Shown piece after piece: positions 13,421 to 25,737 of a DNA stretch of 64,000 nucleotides. Numbering within the stretch: position 1 is the first letter of the stretch; each line of letters starts with the position of its first letter. The notes under the pieces were generated by a model. That model was not told where the DNA came from. It saw only the letters and a program-made list of their open reading frames with translations, and searched no databases. The translations under genes were made by a program, and so were the position numbers. This DNA is from Urechis unicinctus (taxonomy: Eukaryota; Annelida; Polychaeta; Xenopneusta; Urechidae): NCBI GenBank assembly GCA_034190875.2, contig CM067348.1, positions 48,341,229 to 48,405,228 on the forward strand. The letters run 5' to 3'.

Positions 13421-14954
13421 GCTAATTTAATGAACACCGCTAATTGTCAATCGACCCCAAGTGATTGTGCAATATAATTAAAGTGAGGTGGTATCAAATA
13501 TTTTATCATCGCATGTATAGATGGTTCTCTGATTGCTGTAGAGCGTATATATATTTATAATAAACGTTTTAAGCCGATGCTGTCTACACTTCGTAGCACT
13601 AGACTATTGCAACCATTGCGCAAAATTGCAGGATGCTTTTGCACAATTAAGACCTCTTTTGTCTGCTCTGTTGCTAATATATAGCATTGAGTTATTTATC
13701 TGGTCTCGTCTTTAGATGGGCTTCCAGTCACTGTCAATGTACATTGCAGGGAACCTGGTCACCATTTAGTTTCCAAGTTGGTAATTGCCGCGTAATGCAA
13801 TGTTCGTTTTCCCTGTATGTCACATTAACTCGACAATATATGGCAACAACTTATACTACAAAGTACTTTATTTGTCAAATGTTTGTGAATATTTAGAACA
13901 TAGTCAAATTGAGAACTGCTGTATAAAGTTCACGGGTTACTGGTTTATTTATGGCGCTGCACAGTCAATCAGCGAAAATTATTAAAAATTCTATTAATAA
14001 ACAGAATTTTGCATACTTTTGTGCTGTGTCTGCTCCAGGTACTATGTTTTTAAGATGGCCATTTTCATGGCTGCTAATAATATTAATCGATTTATGGACA
14101 ACACAAAAATTGATTCGGCAGTTTCGATTCTTCGTCAGACAGCGCCCTTTAATTTTGTGTCTCCTCAGATCTGTTGAAAATTGTAGTATTCGTTGCAAAT
14201 TTTCTTTAGTTACACCGAACACACCATCAAGAAATCGATGGCGACGGTTACATTCTTGGCCGTATAAATAGCAAATATGTGTTTGGAATCTGTTAAGCAT
14301 AACATTGACAGCTCAGTAATCTGTTCGCAAATACATTCGGATCATGCTGAGGCTCGAGCGAATGAAGTGGCAGTTGCTATAAGCACTACCAAGGGGTCGT
14401 TGCGATAATTATGATGCTACAAAACTGATCTCCCGACTAACGCTTGCATCTGTTCCATTATGTACGGATGGGTTACAAAACAACTCTAGTTTGAGCCCGG
14501 TTAATACGACGAAAAAACCCGACATATTGTATATCGAAAAACAAGGTCACATGCCGCTACGACTACCGGTTATTTGAGCAGGTCGTCTATAACTTGCACA
14601 GTCTAGTTAGGTTATATAGGCAAGGATTCATGGTCATGTGAAACCATGTTATGAATGCCCGAAACATTGATTTGATGTGCATAAAGTTGCAACTGCATTT
14701 CGAGCCAGCTATATATGCTTTAGACCATTTGAACACTACTTGCACGTTGATATCCTTCATTATTTAAGTCGTCTGTAAATCTACATCGCAATCATTGCTT
14801 GATGTTCTCGCATATTACCGATTCAAAAATAACGCATCGCCATGTTGATCCTAATTCCGTATATTTCCATCAAAAATGATGTTATATCAAATACGGTCAG
14901 TCACAGCAGCAAACGCTGAACGATCCTACCTCTTGGACTTACGCTGCGCTCTCA
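13421..14954. other. no supported gene
   Basis: Frames of 106 and 111 codons lie on opposite strands over the same bases (13951-14300). Mutual overlap, absence of motifs and near-chance length argue against either being real. Nothing else is seen. Confidence 0.5.
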
Positions 14955-15060
14955 ATGCAAACTTTTCACCTGGGTAGACGATATTGCTCTTTCGCTGAAA
15001 TATATCGATAAACAAAGCTGGTTGGAATCAAATAATGACAAGTTGATGCAATAGGCTATC
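14955..15060 (+). repeat. oldest fragment of the A/B/C repeat family (copy D)
   Basis: It contains ACCTGGGTAGACGATA, matching CCCTGGGTGGACGATAA near 16733. It also has ATATCGATAAACAAAGCTGG, matching CATATCGAAAAATGAAGCTGG near 23296 in unit A. It thus bridges copies C and A, since each shares a different part with it. About 100 bp can be aligned; beyond that I lose the match. It supports at least four copies of this family in one orientation across 14.9-28.5 kb. Confidence 0.55.
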
Positions 15061-16477
15061 TTGGTAGTAACTTGGTTACTGAACCAACATGATTTAGATT
15101 CAGTGCTCATTAAGTGGAGATAATCTGTGAAGAACAATTTGAGCCCCCATATGTTCTCTCATAGCCTTTATAGAAAACTTATATACTTGAACCATATATC
15201 TCGCGATAGTAATTGTAGCGGACGAGGTGTCCCACACAGCAACCAATATGTCTTCAACGGCTGTAATATGCTGCTATTATGCATGATTTGGCTCTTTAAC
15301 CCCAGCATAGCATATGTAATTCGGTTCATTCTTGTCGTCAAACAGAGATCTTATTATTTTCTATTATTTTCTCTCTATTTCTGAGCGCATAGGAGCCTAC
15401 TGAGTAAACAATCCTCAATCTGCTAGTTTTTGCACCATCCAGCTATTGGTTGTTTATGTATATTCTTTTATATGATTGTTGCTCTAAGGCTATTTTCTTT
15501 CCCTCAAGGGTTTCTTCTATGTGTCCATTTCTGTGCAGCTATTGTCCGTCAACAAACAAAAGATATATTTCCATTATGGTAAAATAAAAAGGACAGCTCT
15601 AGGCATATTGCTTGCAGTGCTGTTATTCGTGAGTAGGCCTCGGCGTGCAAGCATCCGAATCATGGATCTAAATACTACACCTAGCCATTACGCATCTTCC
15701 TTTAATTGCTCACATCTGCCTTATGCTGTGAGCATGAAGTAACTACACTCGGAAAGTATTCATAATTTGCATCCTGGATCGGTTGATTGTGAAGGCCTAT
15801 TCTGGTGGAGGTCACATGAATCACAATCGCTTGATAAGACTACTGAGGTTTGTATTGTATTGTGGCTCCTAGTTTCCCACGATATATTCAGTGAGCGATT
15901 AATAAACAAGCACAGAGTAGAAATTACTACGGGATGGCCTCGTGTGATCAATAGGAGTGATTGCAATTAAATAAAAAAAGTTTTGAGGTCGACACAAAGG
16001 AGCAAAACTTACAGCAATCAATGGATCGATACCATATGCCTTGTGTTAAACCTAGGTACCTTGTCACCGCCTAACACTGCGACATGGGGCAGCCATAGGT
16101 CCACTGGGTCGTGTATCATTGGGAGAGGTACTGGTAATCAATTAAATAATGCCATCCTGCCCCGACATAGCCTTCGTGATCGTACATTCGCCAATATCTA
16201 ACCACCATTAATCTTGTTGCAGTCAACTTGTCTTCGGTCCACCAAAACATTGAAGGACGCTAATGGAATTTACATTCTGGAAAAGCACATTGGACCGACA
16301 GAGTCAGAACCGTCTGTGCAAGCAAACTGCCCTGTCTCTGTTCCTGAATTTGCGAAATCTGTTCAGTTGCGATTAGACAATCAAAGCCATTCTGATATTC
16401 AACACCACTTGCCTTATGCAGCAAATACGTTTCGTGCATAACTCTCCAAATACTTGACCACCGTGACTTTAGCCTTA
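15061..16477. other. no supported gene
   Basis: Overlapping frames on opposite strands at 15760-15970 and 16214-16487 are short and mutually exclusive. The stretch should correspond to the interior of an older repeat unit by position, but I could not align it to units A or B. Confidence 0.5.
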
Positions 16478-16865
16478 CGCAACACAATCACTTGCACAAT
16501 GTACCCTTCACGCGCATGTGGTACCGAAAATTGAATCACTCTAACATGAAACGGCTACCAGGCGGCTGTTAAGACCTGTCATCGTAAATCTCTTTTGCTG
16601 TGTATGGATGCCTTTGAAAGGCAATAAGCAGAGGTTATTGAACTGGTCAAGGCGCACCATAGCATATTACATACGAGCCCTGTTTCTGGCGGTGCAATAA
16701 GCACATTTCTACAAGAATAAATTGCAACGTTGCCCCTGGGTGGACGATAATGTACTTTTGCCAAAGATTATAGATGAATAGTGCGGGGGTGAATCGGATA
16801 TTGACAAATGGATGCAATGGGCGATTCGCAAATCGAATGTTTATATCGGTAGTAAATATTGCAAA
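16478..16865 (+). repeat. diverged repeat copy C, main block
   Basis: It aligns over nearly 400 bp with 23005-23370 in unit A and, more briefly, with 28315-28520 in unit B, at roughly 70% identity by eye. Shared landmarks are ACATGAAACGGCTA or ACATGAAAAGGCTA, the string GGTTATTGAA followed by TGGTCAAGGC, and GACAAATGGATGCAAT or AACAAATGGATGAAAT. A minus-strand frame gives similar peptides in all three copies, but the substitutions are not concentrated at third codon positions. The similarity therefore reflects shared DNA ancestry, not evident protein constraint. Confidence 0.8.
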
Positions 16866-17140
16866 TGGCGGCACTGAAACGCTAACATATTTGTCATTAT
16901 TGTCCCTACATGAGGATAATATTGTTCCCGGTCATTTGTCACCCGTGTGTGCGTGTATATTAGCAGCAACATCGTTATTCATCTTTACAGTTCCCTATTT
17001 TTGCATCATTCATATTCAGTATTGGGTTCATAATCCACATCGCACGGTGCTACCTCTCTGTAAATCACGTGCGCAGTAACTTAACACTGGCAAGGTCAGT
17101 GTATGCTACAGTCTTCCTGCACTCTACAGAGTTCAGTATG

Positions 17141-17336
17141 TAAAGCCATGATAACAGATCTGGATGAATTGCTAACTAGGATAAAACCGCAGACACTTGC
17201 GGTTATTGTGTTTCCTGTAATCTTGTGCAACTATAACGCCCTTTTAAAACCCGTTCTTGCCAAGGATAGTTTCTCCTGCTGCACACATGCTAAACTGTAT
17301 CATGCACAGAAATGCAATCCGCTGTTGTACAATAGT
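17141..17336 (+). repeat. diverged repeat copy C, second block
   Basis: It aligns with 24010-24215 in unit A. Both carry GGATAAAAC, then GCAGAC, then CGGTTATTGTG or GGGTTATTGTG, and further on CTAAACTGTAT. Order and orientation match the main block, so copy C and unit A descend from one ancestral unit of at least ~1.2 kb. Unit B lacks this block, having unrelated sequence there. Confidence 0.75.
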
Positions 17337-20295
17337 TTGATAAACGCTATGCCTTTCATCTTATAATACAGGAGAACACAATTAAGCAAGGCTAGATAGC
17401 TAGCTAATATACAGGCACTATTTAATTAACCAGCTTCCGATATAATGACATATATGCAAATGCCCTATGCTGTAACGGATCTTCAGTTGGATGGGCTTTC
17501 ATAATCAAACTCACCGATTGATTTACCAAGCTGAATTAATTATCGCATCTAATTTGTGACATTTTTTTACACTAAAGCGCACATGCAGTTGCATTTGTAA
17601 TAGCCATTTGTAGGTCAAACAATATCAAGGTGACCGATGTACAAAATCAAGTAAATCTCCTCGAAAGTGAGATTAAAATCAAGAGGTACAACAAGCAAGA
17701 GTAACACAGCTGCATATTTCTGATGTCTGTCGAAGTTTTTCAAATAGGCTCAACCAAGTGGTAACCAAGGCCAGATTATGTCAACATAATACTTATCTGA
17801 AAGCATTTTTCGATACATTTTCATTGAATATAGGTTAAGTATACATCTGGTTAACTGGACACGGCCATAGCCCTTGGCCAAGACGACACCCCACCAGGAC
17901 ACGCTGCTTAGGTTGTCGGATGCAATACGATTCCACTTCACCTCTTGCAATGTCAATACGCCAGCAACTCCTATATGTCGAATTTCTGATTTTATCTTAC
18001 TCATATAGGTGATATGGTTATTGGTGAGTATGATAGGCATATATACATATGTGGCTCGAACCCTTCTACGAACTTAAACAATACCTACATGTTAAGCATG
18101 AGCCACCTCGACAGCAGATCGTTATGAATCAATTGATACATCGCCATGTATTAATGCGATGCAATATCAAGCATCATAAACATGAATTTCAATGCCACAC
18201 ATGTTCACTTATAAAGCTGCATTATTCTTATAAAAGTTCAGATAAACCTGCTTTCTCTCTAAGCAGATAATCCGCCACTCATGGGTATGATAGTGCAGCA
18301 ATGGTCGGCCCAACGTTGCGTAAAAAAAACATTAGCTAGATATGGCCCTGCGGCTGCATGCGTTAAAAGGCGCTTGGTAATCAGATTCATGAAATGTGAA
18401 CACATGCAGATTATTAAGAGCTCGTATCATACAAAGGCAGCTACAGGCGCAGATTGTAGCAGTCAGTGATCGCATAGGGGTATTTAAATCCACTACCATG
18501 GAATAACTGAGGGTAGTGAGAGCAGCGTCCTTTAGCCAACCTATATGTCTTACCGGAACTTTTTCGAAATCGTTTCGGGTGTTATCAGCTTTGAAGAGTC
18601 TCAGTGTCAGGTTTTCGAATTAAAGTCGATAATATGGGATGCCACTCTACTTGGTTTTTCAGTATCTAAAGCCTATACTAGTCGCGTTTATTCGCTGTTG
18701 GCACCATCGGTGTACAATACACATGACTTGCGTGCTGTATCACCAAATGTGATATCTATATGATATTTAGCCTCCCGTTCCACCTCTTTGTTGTACATTA
18801 TTAAGATAGCTTTGCTGTACAATAGATTGACGTTGTTCATTGCAATTATTTAATTCAAAATAAGGATTAATTGGTACAAATGGCAATCCTCAGATATAAG
18901 CAAACAATATGTGTTGAATCGCTATGCGAATATACGTGAGCTAAACAGCTACAAACGTCCATTGAGAGGTACATTTATTCGCCCCAATGAGAATGCAACT
19001 GCGAGCAATATGTGTATCTCAGTGGATCAAACAACAACATCTTATCTTTCTTTGAATGTCCATAAGATTATCCTTTGATGAAACAAAGGCACAAACATAT
19101 CCAAATGCAATGTGTTCTTATCATAGCAAAACTTGCTTGTGACAACGGAAGCGAATGCAAGGATGAAATGCATTATTTTCATAACAGTCAGAATAGTGCT
19201 AAGCGTCAAATGCGGTGCATATGTTCATGCGTTCATTTGTGTAAAGCATTTGTCTGGTTGATGAATCCATCCTATTGTCAATGGCGCTTTCCCAGCTGCC
19301 GTACTCGAAACTTTGTTATCATGTTTGCCTCACATATAAATCGGTTTGACATATTGTTTCTTAGACAGCGTAAGCATTTATTGTTTGAAACAACGAATGC
19401 CAACTGAGCATTAACATCTTATATTCATCGTATGATATCACGAACATATTTAGTGGTTTTACAATGAATGTTAATCGCCCCTCACAATAATTTTCATAGC
19501 CATGTGGCCTGTCATACTATATATATTTAGTATAAAGCATCGTATGCTGTTCCCTTAGTGCCGCTTGAAAATTGTCCACCTATGATTTAGTTGATTTGTA
19601 GAGTGATGGAATTAATATCACGCCGTCTTATGACCCCTCCAGTGTTGTTATTACTCACTGTCTTTTAGCACCATTATACTTCCTATGTTGAAATGTAACA
19701 ATTGACCAGGCACCATTACTGGCTGTTTCTGTTTCACCAGACATGTTATCGTAGGATAGAAGATACGCTCTATAGGTTAAGCTTGGAATGAACAGTCAAT
19801 ATTAATGTTATATTTAGTTTGTAAGTTAGTACAAAGTCACTAGCACATCTTTCATGCCATGCCTCAATAGCCCGCGGGTTGGACGTTGTCAAACGCACCT
19901 TGGTATTGGTCGATACGTAAGGCAATCTTGTCGCAGCAGAATACACTTTCCTTGTGGATCAGCATTAATCCCGTGACGGACCATTTGTCAAAATGTCATT
20001 TACAAGGTCGCCCTCTTTGGTATGGCGATAGTATCGCATGGGACCAATGCTTGCATTGAATATAACTCATCGGTGACATTTCTATCTACCCGGGTCAAAG
20101 TTATACTAACTCTACAGGTATAGAGCACGGTATAGATCAACTCCTACAATCAATGTTGCAGGGATATGGAGCATATATATTACTAATGCACAGTATGCAT
20201 TAACAGAATCGAACAGAGTTATTATTCGAGCTGCAATCTACCGCTGCCTAGTTTACAATGGTTAAAAAAGTATAAAAGTAGCAGTGAACGTTTTT
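17337..20295. other. no supported gene
   Basis: The largest frames are 110 codons (19075-19407) and 96 codons (17750-18040), without motifs. By position this could be the remainder of copy C, but I found no convincing alignment with units A or B. Confidence 0.5.
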
Positions 20296-20309
20296 CGTAG
20301 TCTACTACG
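20296..20309. repeat. short hairpin just before unit A
   Basis: Arms CGTAG and CTACG around a 4-base loop. It lies 5 bases before a much larger imperfect hairpin and ~115 bp before the start of tandem unit A. Confidence 0.45.
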
Positions 20310-20313
20310 CTAT

Positions 20314-20367
20314 TGCACTTTTGACCGATTTTTCGTTTATAAATGAAAAATTTACGACCAAAGTGCG
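20314..20367. repeat. imperfect ~25-bp hairpin near the start of unit A
   Basis: The left arm begins GCACTTTTGACCGA and the right arm ends GACCAAAGTGC; with few mismatches the arms pair over about 25 bases around a TATA-like centre near 20340. This is the longest local palindrome I found near a duplication boundary. It is absent at the A/B junction (25560-25612), so it is not part of the repeated unit itself. Confidence 0.6.
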
Positions 20368-20551
20368 ACGTCTGAAAGGTTTGATTGTGACGTTATTAAT
20401 GTTTAAGGGCCATACATATGCCATTATATCACATAGTTCACTTGTATGTACAGTTTATGCAATTAAACGTTAAAACAGAAATTGGAAAAACAACATTCGA
20501 AAAATCAAGCCTTATTTATTATATTGCACAATGTTATACGTAAATACAAAA

Positions 20552-20734
20552 ATGAGTAAACATTTATCCTTGCTCAATTACTACATAGCGATGTGTCTTA
20601 AATGCCTGTTTAATAGTTTTATTTGTGCTGATCTGACCATAACTGACCCCTTCATGTTTGTGCCAGGCTGTCTATGTGAGTCCACATGTGAACCAGCCGC
20701 ACTCATTAGCCTTGTTTATATGATTAACTTGTAA
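20552..20734 (+). CDS. 60-codon cysteine-rich open frame, hypothetical (copy 1)
   Basis: The product would be 60 residues starting MSKHLSLLNYY. It has a basic then hydrophobic N-terminal third resembling a signal peptide, and six cysteines at 15, 18, 25, 40, 42 and 46 (including CLC then C four residues on). The same frame is intact at 25738-25920. Between the copies there are two substitutions in the frame, one silent and one Ile to Val, but the whole 1.6 kb around it is equally similar, so this is not evidence of selection. In this copy an upstream in-frame ATG at 20531 could add seven residues; copy 2 lacks it. No family is recognised. It may be a chance frame. Confidence 0.15.
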   Translation: MSKHLSLLNYYIAMCLKCLFNSFICADLTITDPFMFVPGCLCESTCEPAALISLVYMINL

Positions 20735-21033
20735 AATTAAGAAGTGCAACGCAGCGGAAAGCTGTTGATGCTTAGGTATTCGGATGTACAGCTTATATTA
20801 CAATCATTCGACGCATAGAATTGCATACTTCACGCTATGGCTTCCAACCTTCCTTCAAACGTTCAAACCGCTCACTCAGAGCGTATCGTCCTGACTGCGG
20901 CGAAATATAAATGCATATGACGTTTTATTGCTAAATATAACTGCACGTTCCCAAAGAGCCGCTATATGTGAGTGTAATGTCGCTGATGGATTATTTTATT
21001 GCGTAGTCGTCTGACTCACATGATTATGTTGTG

Positions 21034-21047
21034 ACACGAAATCGTGT
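21034..21047. repeat. perfect hairpin in the near-identical module
   Basis: Arms ACACGA and TCGTGT with a two-base centre. The same hairpin recurs unchanged in unit B near 26220-26233. Confidence 0.55.
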
Positions 21048-21086
21048 GATTGAAATGGATCTATCATCTATTCAAACAAGAGCATC

Positions 21087-21104
21087 CGTCAATGTGAATT
21101 GACG
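21087..21104. repeat. perfect hairpin in the near-identical module
   Basis: Arms CGTCAAT and ATTGACG around loop GTGA, a 7-bp stem. It recurs unchanged in unit B near 26273-26290, about 40 bp after the preceding hairpin in both copies. Confidence 0.6.
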
Positions 21105-21378
21105 AAACCATTTCTGGATGTATTGTCTATTTCTGTGATAACACCGGCTATAATTTCGTTCCTATGGCTTACTTTATCGTTTAAGATTGATCGATTACCT
21201 CCATGATCACTATGAGATTCCGTGCTTAAACATAACTGATGTTGGCAGAAAGGGTATTACCGTGTCTAACATGGTCAGTCAGAGGGGGGAAATTGAAACT
21301 TGTATTTCTGGAAACGGATTTTTAGGAAAGTAATAATCCCAAATACGTCTACACCGGCCCTTGTGTGCCTTCAAGCAA

Positions 21379-21394
21379 TTGCTGATAGCAATAC
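21379..21394. repeat. short hairpin in the near-identical module
   Basis: Arms ATTGCT and AGCAAT around GAT. It is present in both copies of the module. Confidence 0.4.
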
Positions 21395-21493
21395 AAGAAA
21401 ACTTTTAATCAATTGTGAACATCAAGTTCGGAACATGCGTTCATTTCGTCAAATATCGTTTCCTTTTTGATCAAAACTACTTTTACCGATTCT

Positions 21494-21512
21494 CCACTGC
21501 CCTTTGCAGTGG
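21494..21512. repeat. perfect GC-rich hairpin in the near-identical module
   Basis: Arms CCACTGC and GCAGTGG around loop CCTTT, a stable 7-bp stem in otherwise AT-rich sequence. The copy in unit B (26681-26699) is identical. No gene lies close enough to suggest a terminator. Confidence 0.6.
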
Positions 21513-22051
21513 TATAATTTCAATCTGTGAGCACTGACATTTTAAAGAATTTTGTTAAGTCATATAGCTTACTGTAGCCGTTGCAAGGAAAATAAACCTA
21601 AAATATGGAACGCAACTGGACATTTCAAACTGAAGTTGTCAGTGTTTAAGCCATAACACCAGCATGTGATCAAACTATGCTTGAGCAGTTACTTTGCCCA
21701 TTTGAATATTTTCTTGAAGATTGTATTGTTAGCGCCTTTCTCAATAAGAATAATAGCATTGGCCTTCTGAATGCCTTCAAAACGGTTACAATCTAGTCAT
21801 TTCAGCAATCGGACATAAACGAAACAAAAAAGAATAACAGCGAGATCTGCCCATGTGCCTAGTGAGTACCATCAAATCAACGATGCCAACTCATTTTGTC
21901 AAAAAGTGATAATAACCTAAATCGAATAGGTCCGATGTCAGATTAAATTTTATTGTTATCAATCTCACAATAAAAAATGAGTCTTTGCGGATCCTAATGA
22001 TTGAATGCATCGTGCTCTATTATCACTTCAACGGATATGCGTTGTCATATT

Positions 22052-23870
22052 AAGCTATTACCGACATACCTATATATATATGTGAAATAATTGCTCAGAT
22101 AACTCTTCGATTGGTAACGATCAAAATTCCGGTAGTTCAAACAACTTCTTTCATGAAGTAAACAAATGGTACACATTGATCATTTTTTGATCAGATTACG
22201 TTTAGTATTTGTTAGAAAAAAAAACCGTAGTTAATAAAGATGTATTACAAATGAACCTATACGATGATCTCTATCAATATGGGCTAGCCTTAACACTTTC
22301 CAGATATTACCTCGTTTCCAAATATGGACATAATATAACTTCACATTCTGCTGAGCGTGTACAATGGGATACCAATTAGATATGATCAACAAAATGAAGG
22401 CGCTAGAGGCTGATGTTTCCTGTAATAATTCTTAGTGTGTAAACTGAAAATTGTTTATGGCAAATATAGACTAGTGTATTCACCGTTCGAGATAATATGG
22501 TGGCTCTTTTGAGCAACTATTTGACGCTTTGCATACATGTACATCTGCTTTTATGTTGTTAACGCGCTTGTCATCCTGATGTGATTGGTATGTTTCTCTC
22601 ATTGTAAATGGCACAGAATACATGAAAACTCGCTAGCTAAGAGCCCCAAGTACAACCATTTAGTGAAATGAGCAATTAATACACCATATGAAATTTACTA
22701 TTTATGGATCGTCGACTGAGAGACAAATGTATCTTAATCCCAGGCTGCAATTATAACATTCTTTGAAATCCTCTGATGAATATCTGTCTGCACAACGTCA
22801 GAAATTTAAATCATGATTTTGTATTCATTTTTTGTTACATATTGCAGTCAAGTAATACTCGCTATTGCTAATAATAACGTAATATAATACGAAAAATCTT
22901 CCAGTTATATATAAAGCAATTAATAGTGGGGTTTACGTGACCATTTTTAAGATTTTGTTGCACCATACTGTGAGGTTTGTTATTGATTTCAGTCTGAGAA
23001 AATCCAATAACTTGAACAATGAACACATTACACGCAAGTTGTACCGGAAATTGAGTCACCCCGACATGAAAAGGCTAACAGGCGACCGCTAAGAGCGATC
23101 TTCATGAATCCATCGTGCGGTGTGTTGGTGCTTTTACGGGCAGTGGTTATTGAATTGGTCAAGGCAACGCTTAACATATTGCACACGGGCCCTTCTCCGT
23201 GCGTTGCAATAATCCTATTTCTCGCATACATTGCTGCAAGAGGGAGTTGATCTTTCATCTTCGATGACATATTGTACCTCTGGAGCAGAATACATATCGA
23301 AAAATGAAGCTGGATTGAATCGATATTTAACAAATGGATGAAATAGCTAATTCATTACTCAATGGGTTACATCGCTTTTTATCTTAGCTGAGTAAGGTAG
23401 AAATGCATTGAATCTCGTCTCACTGTCACAACTATAGATTGTGGCCCGAATGACATTACAGTGCATCAATCTCTGATTATGGACGTTGCCAAGAAACTGA
23501 ATAGTTTAATCAGATGCTTATTGCAGAATTACGCGTGACCAATCGTTGCCTTGCGTTGTCACTTCGGGTGACACTGGACATCACATTACATGACAATTAT
23601 GCAATGCAATAGTAAATTAAGTCAATGCATCATTGTTTTATTAACTGTACAAAGTGGACATCTGGTCACATTTGCGTCGCAACGCCAACCAACAACGCTT
23701 GATTACGTGTTGGTGATGTTCGTAAAAACACATGATCAGCCCACCAAATATGGTTGCAAACATCTGGAGCTCACTAGTTATTAAACGCTCGACTTTCGGT
23801 TTTGTTTGATATTGAGGATAATTAAAGTTCGAAGACGCCACCCAAACGTTAGCGACTTTGTGTGACATGA
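22052..23870 (+). repeat. diverged middle segment of unit A
   Basis: It aligns end to end with 27368-29055 at roughly 80-85% by eye, with many small indels. Both contain parallel frames (a plus-strand frame at 27491-27697 has a partner near 22235-22380; minus-strand frames at 22868-23059 and 28164-28358 match). Codon-by-codon comparison shows first- and second-position changes at least as common as third-position changes, so the frames are not under visible protein-level selection. The part from about 23005 also matches copy C. Confidence 0.8.
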
Positions 23871-24469
23871 ATAGAACTGAGTGCAGTGGAATAGGTAAAT
23901 TAATATAGCGTTAAGATGTCGAATTCATTTGATCATTATGCGGCACGAACCCATGCAATTAACATCGGTAAACAGCTACTCAACAGATCGCTTCCATCGA
24001 TGTGGATTAACTTAGGACAGAAGTATGTCTACAAGTATATAAAAGGTTTGGGATAAAACTGCAGACGTTACGGGGTTATTGTGGTTTATTTAACCGTCTG
24101 TTATAACCCGGTTCCATTTTGACCTGCTTTTACTTTTGATGTGAAGTTCCCCTGTTGTACACCATCTAAACTGTATATCGTACAGACCGGTCTTGCGCCA
24201 GAGCTGTGATTTCGACTACACTACACGATCGGCTGATATACACAATGACGTTGATTTCGAATTACAGGTGAACATAGGTAAGTATGGTAGGTAATACTTG
24301 ACTGGCTGCACCCAATCTCATTATTAAGGTTTATGTTGAGAGATATGTGATGCTCTCTAGCTGACAAAACTCGATTAGGATAAACATTGATTTAATTAAG
24401 ATAATACGTTAAGTATATTTGCTACATCAGTATGGTTAATCAAACTTACCGTTCTTGGTAGCTCAATCT
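23871..24469 (+). repeat. unit A-specific segment
   Basis: It has no counterpart in unit B, which carries ~1.9 kb of different sequence here. The portion 24010-24215 matches copy C at 17141-17336. Unit A therefore probably keeps the ancestral sequence and unit B lost or replaced it. Confidence 0.65.
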
Positions 24470-25610
24470 TGACTGGTTAACATCAATCATCTTGCTGCTA
24501 TACATTTCGACGCGTATCAAACGGCATATCATAGGATATAATCGACTTGAAACACATTCTGTACGTTTTGTAGAATTCTTTTATCACTAGGAACATTAGA
24601 TAATGTGTGTTATTGGTGTGATTAATATCATTCAGGTTATCACAACGAATCGGGAGATGTTGCAACAAATCATACTCAGTGAAGACACGGAAGGGACAAG
24701 TAATTACGTGTTATTTCAGAATAAGAAAAGTAATTGTAGTGGCTTTAAGATAGAAAGTGACAATCGAATAAGACAGGCTTTAGACAGCTATTTCGATCAT
24801 ATAGCTCTATATAACTGTAGCTGTTGGTTAAAGCTCAGATAAAAACATAAACTCAGCGTCTGACGTCATTGAGTGCAAGGTTACAGCACTAGACCCGCGC
24901 ATTATGCATATATATCGGTAATTTGTGTCAAGAAAAAGGCTGCTGGTATTGGCAAGCTAATACTTATTCGTGGACAATTGAGCAAAGACCAGAAGGGGAC
25001 TGGCTGCATCTGAGATTTGGAGCAGTTAAATTAGCGGGAATAGTTCAGCTAATGTCGCAGTAATTGATTTATCGACATTGCTGCCCAGTCTCACAGTAAT
25101 AGCATAAGTGAACATAACGTTGCTACTTAAGCATTTCGACACAGGAGAGTCCATCTTAATGCTAATATTTCTGCAACATGTTTGATTTAACACCATGGTC
25201 GATTTGGGGAAGTTACATCGACATTATCGTTTCCTTTTATTTTGCCTTGTATTGAATTAAATGTGAAATGGATGCGCGAGATAACATTTATACACGCCTG
25301 CTTCACAAACCTACACACACTTGGCCTGAAGCGAATATGCCATCATGTCACGAGACCAGATATTAGTTGACTTGGACAAAGTAGGTGTCCAATACGGTGC
25401 TGCAGCAGGGCTACTATTACAGTTCATTTCGGTGAATTACGCGACCTGAATATCTGCTTGTCTACCGGAAACTGCGAATATAGCGCGACAAAAGACGGGC
25501 TAAGACTTACCAAAGATAGCGTAGAACGGCAATTTACATTCGAGTTTAGCACTGGTGTTTCTTGGTCAATGTGTACACTTATTACAAAACATTGTAATTT
25601 GCTTATCAGC
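24470..25610 (+). repeat. diverged tail segment of unit A
   Basis: It aligns with 30990-32195 at roughly 80-85%. Landmarks are GGAGATGTTGCAACAAATCA, CAGCACTAGACCC, TTTGGAGCAGTTAAATTA, and CTGAATATCTGCTTGTCTAC near the end. It lacks ~118 bases present in unit B at 31818-31935. A 79-codon plus-strand frame at 24603-24842 does not stay open over the same length in unit B. Confidence 0.8.
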
Positions 25611-25737
25611 ATTATCACATAGCTCACTTGTATGAACAGTTTATGCAATTAAACGTTAAAACAGAAATTGGAAAAACAACATTCGAAAAATCAAGCCTTA
25701 TTTATTATATTGTACACTGTTATACGTAAATACAAAA

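Larger units (their letters stand above)
20424..22048 (+). repeat. near-identical module of unit A
   Basis: Against 25609-27243 I count by eye about 17 substitutions and one single-base length change over ~1.6 kb, about 99% identity. Identity falls abruptly to ~80-85% immediately after 22048, where unit B also carries ~125 extra bases. The module holds several perfect short hairpins, all unchanged in the second copy, and a 60-codon frame. The sharp step implies a recent homogenising event (gene conversion or unequal exchange) on an older duplication, or strong local constraint. Confidence 0.85.
20424..25611 (+). repeat. tandem duplication unit A (about 5.2 kb)
   Basis: This is the first of two adjacent units. 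Its start realigns with 25609 onward, and its end (CTTATCAGCATTATC near 25600) realigns with the end of unit B (CTTATCAGCATATCG near 32183). Four segments occur: 20424-22048, near-identical to unit B; 22052-23870, diverged; 23871-24469, unrelated to unit B but partly matching copy C; and 24470-25610, diverged. The order is conserved in unit B. No terminal inverted repeats, poly-A tail or recognisable transposon protein is visible, so this looks like a segmental tandem duplication rather than two insertions. Confidence 0.85.

Noticed and set aside
13951-14300. 106- and 111-codon frames on opposite strands
   Set aside because: They overlap each other almost completely and have no motif; a few frames of this length are expected by chance.
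15760-15970. Nearly coextensive frames on both strands, suggesting a palindromic element
   Set aside because: The sequence is not an inverted repeat on inspection; the frames are simply short coincident openings.
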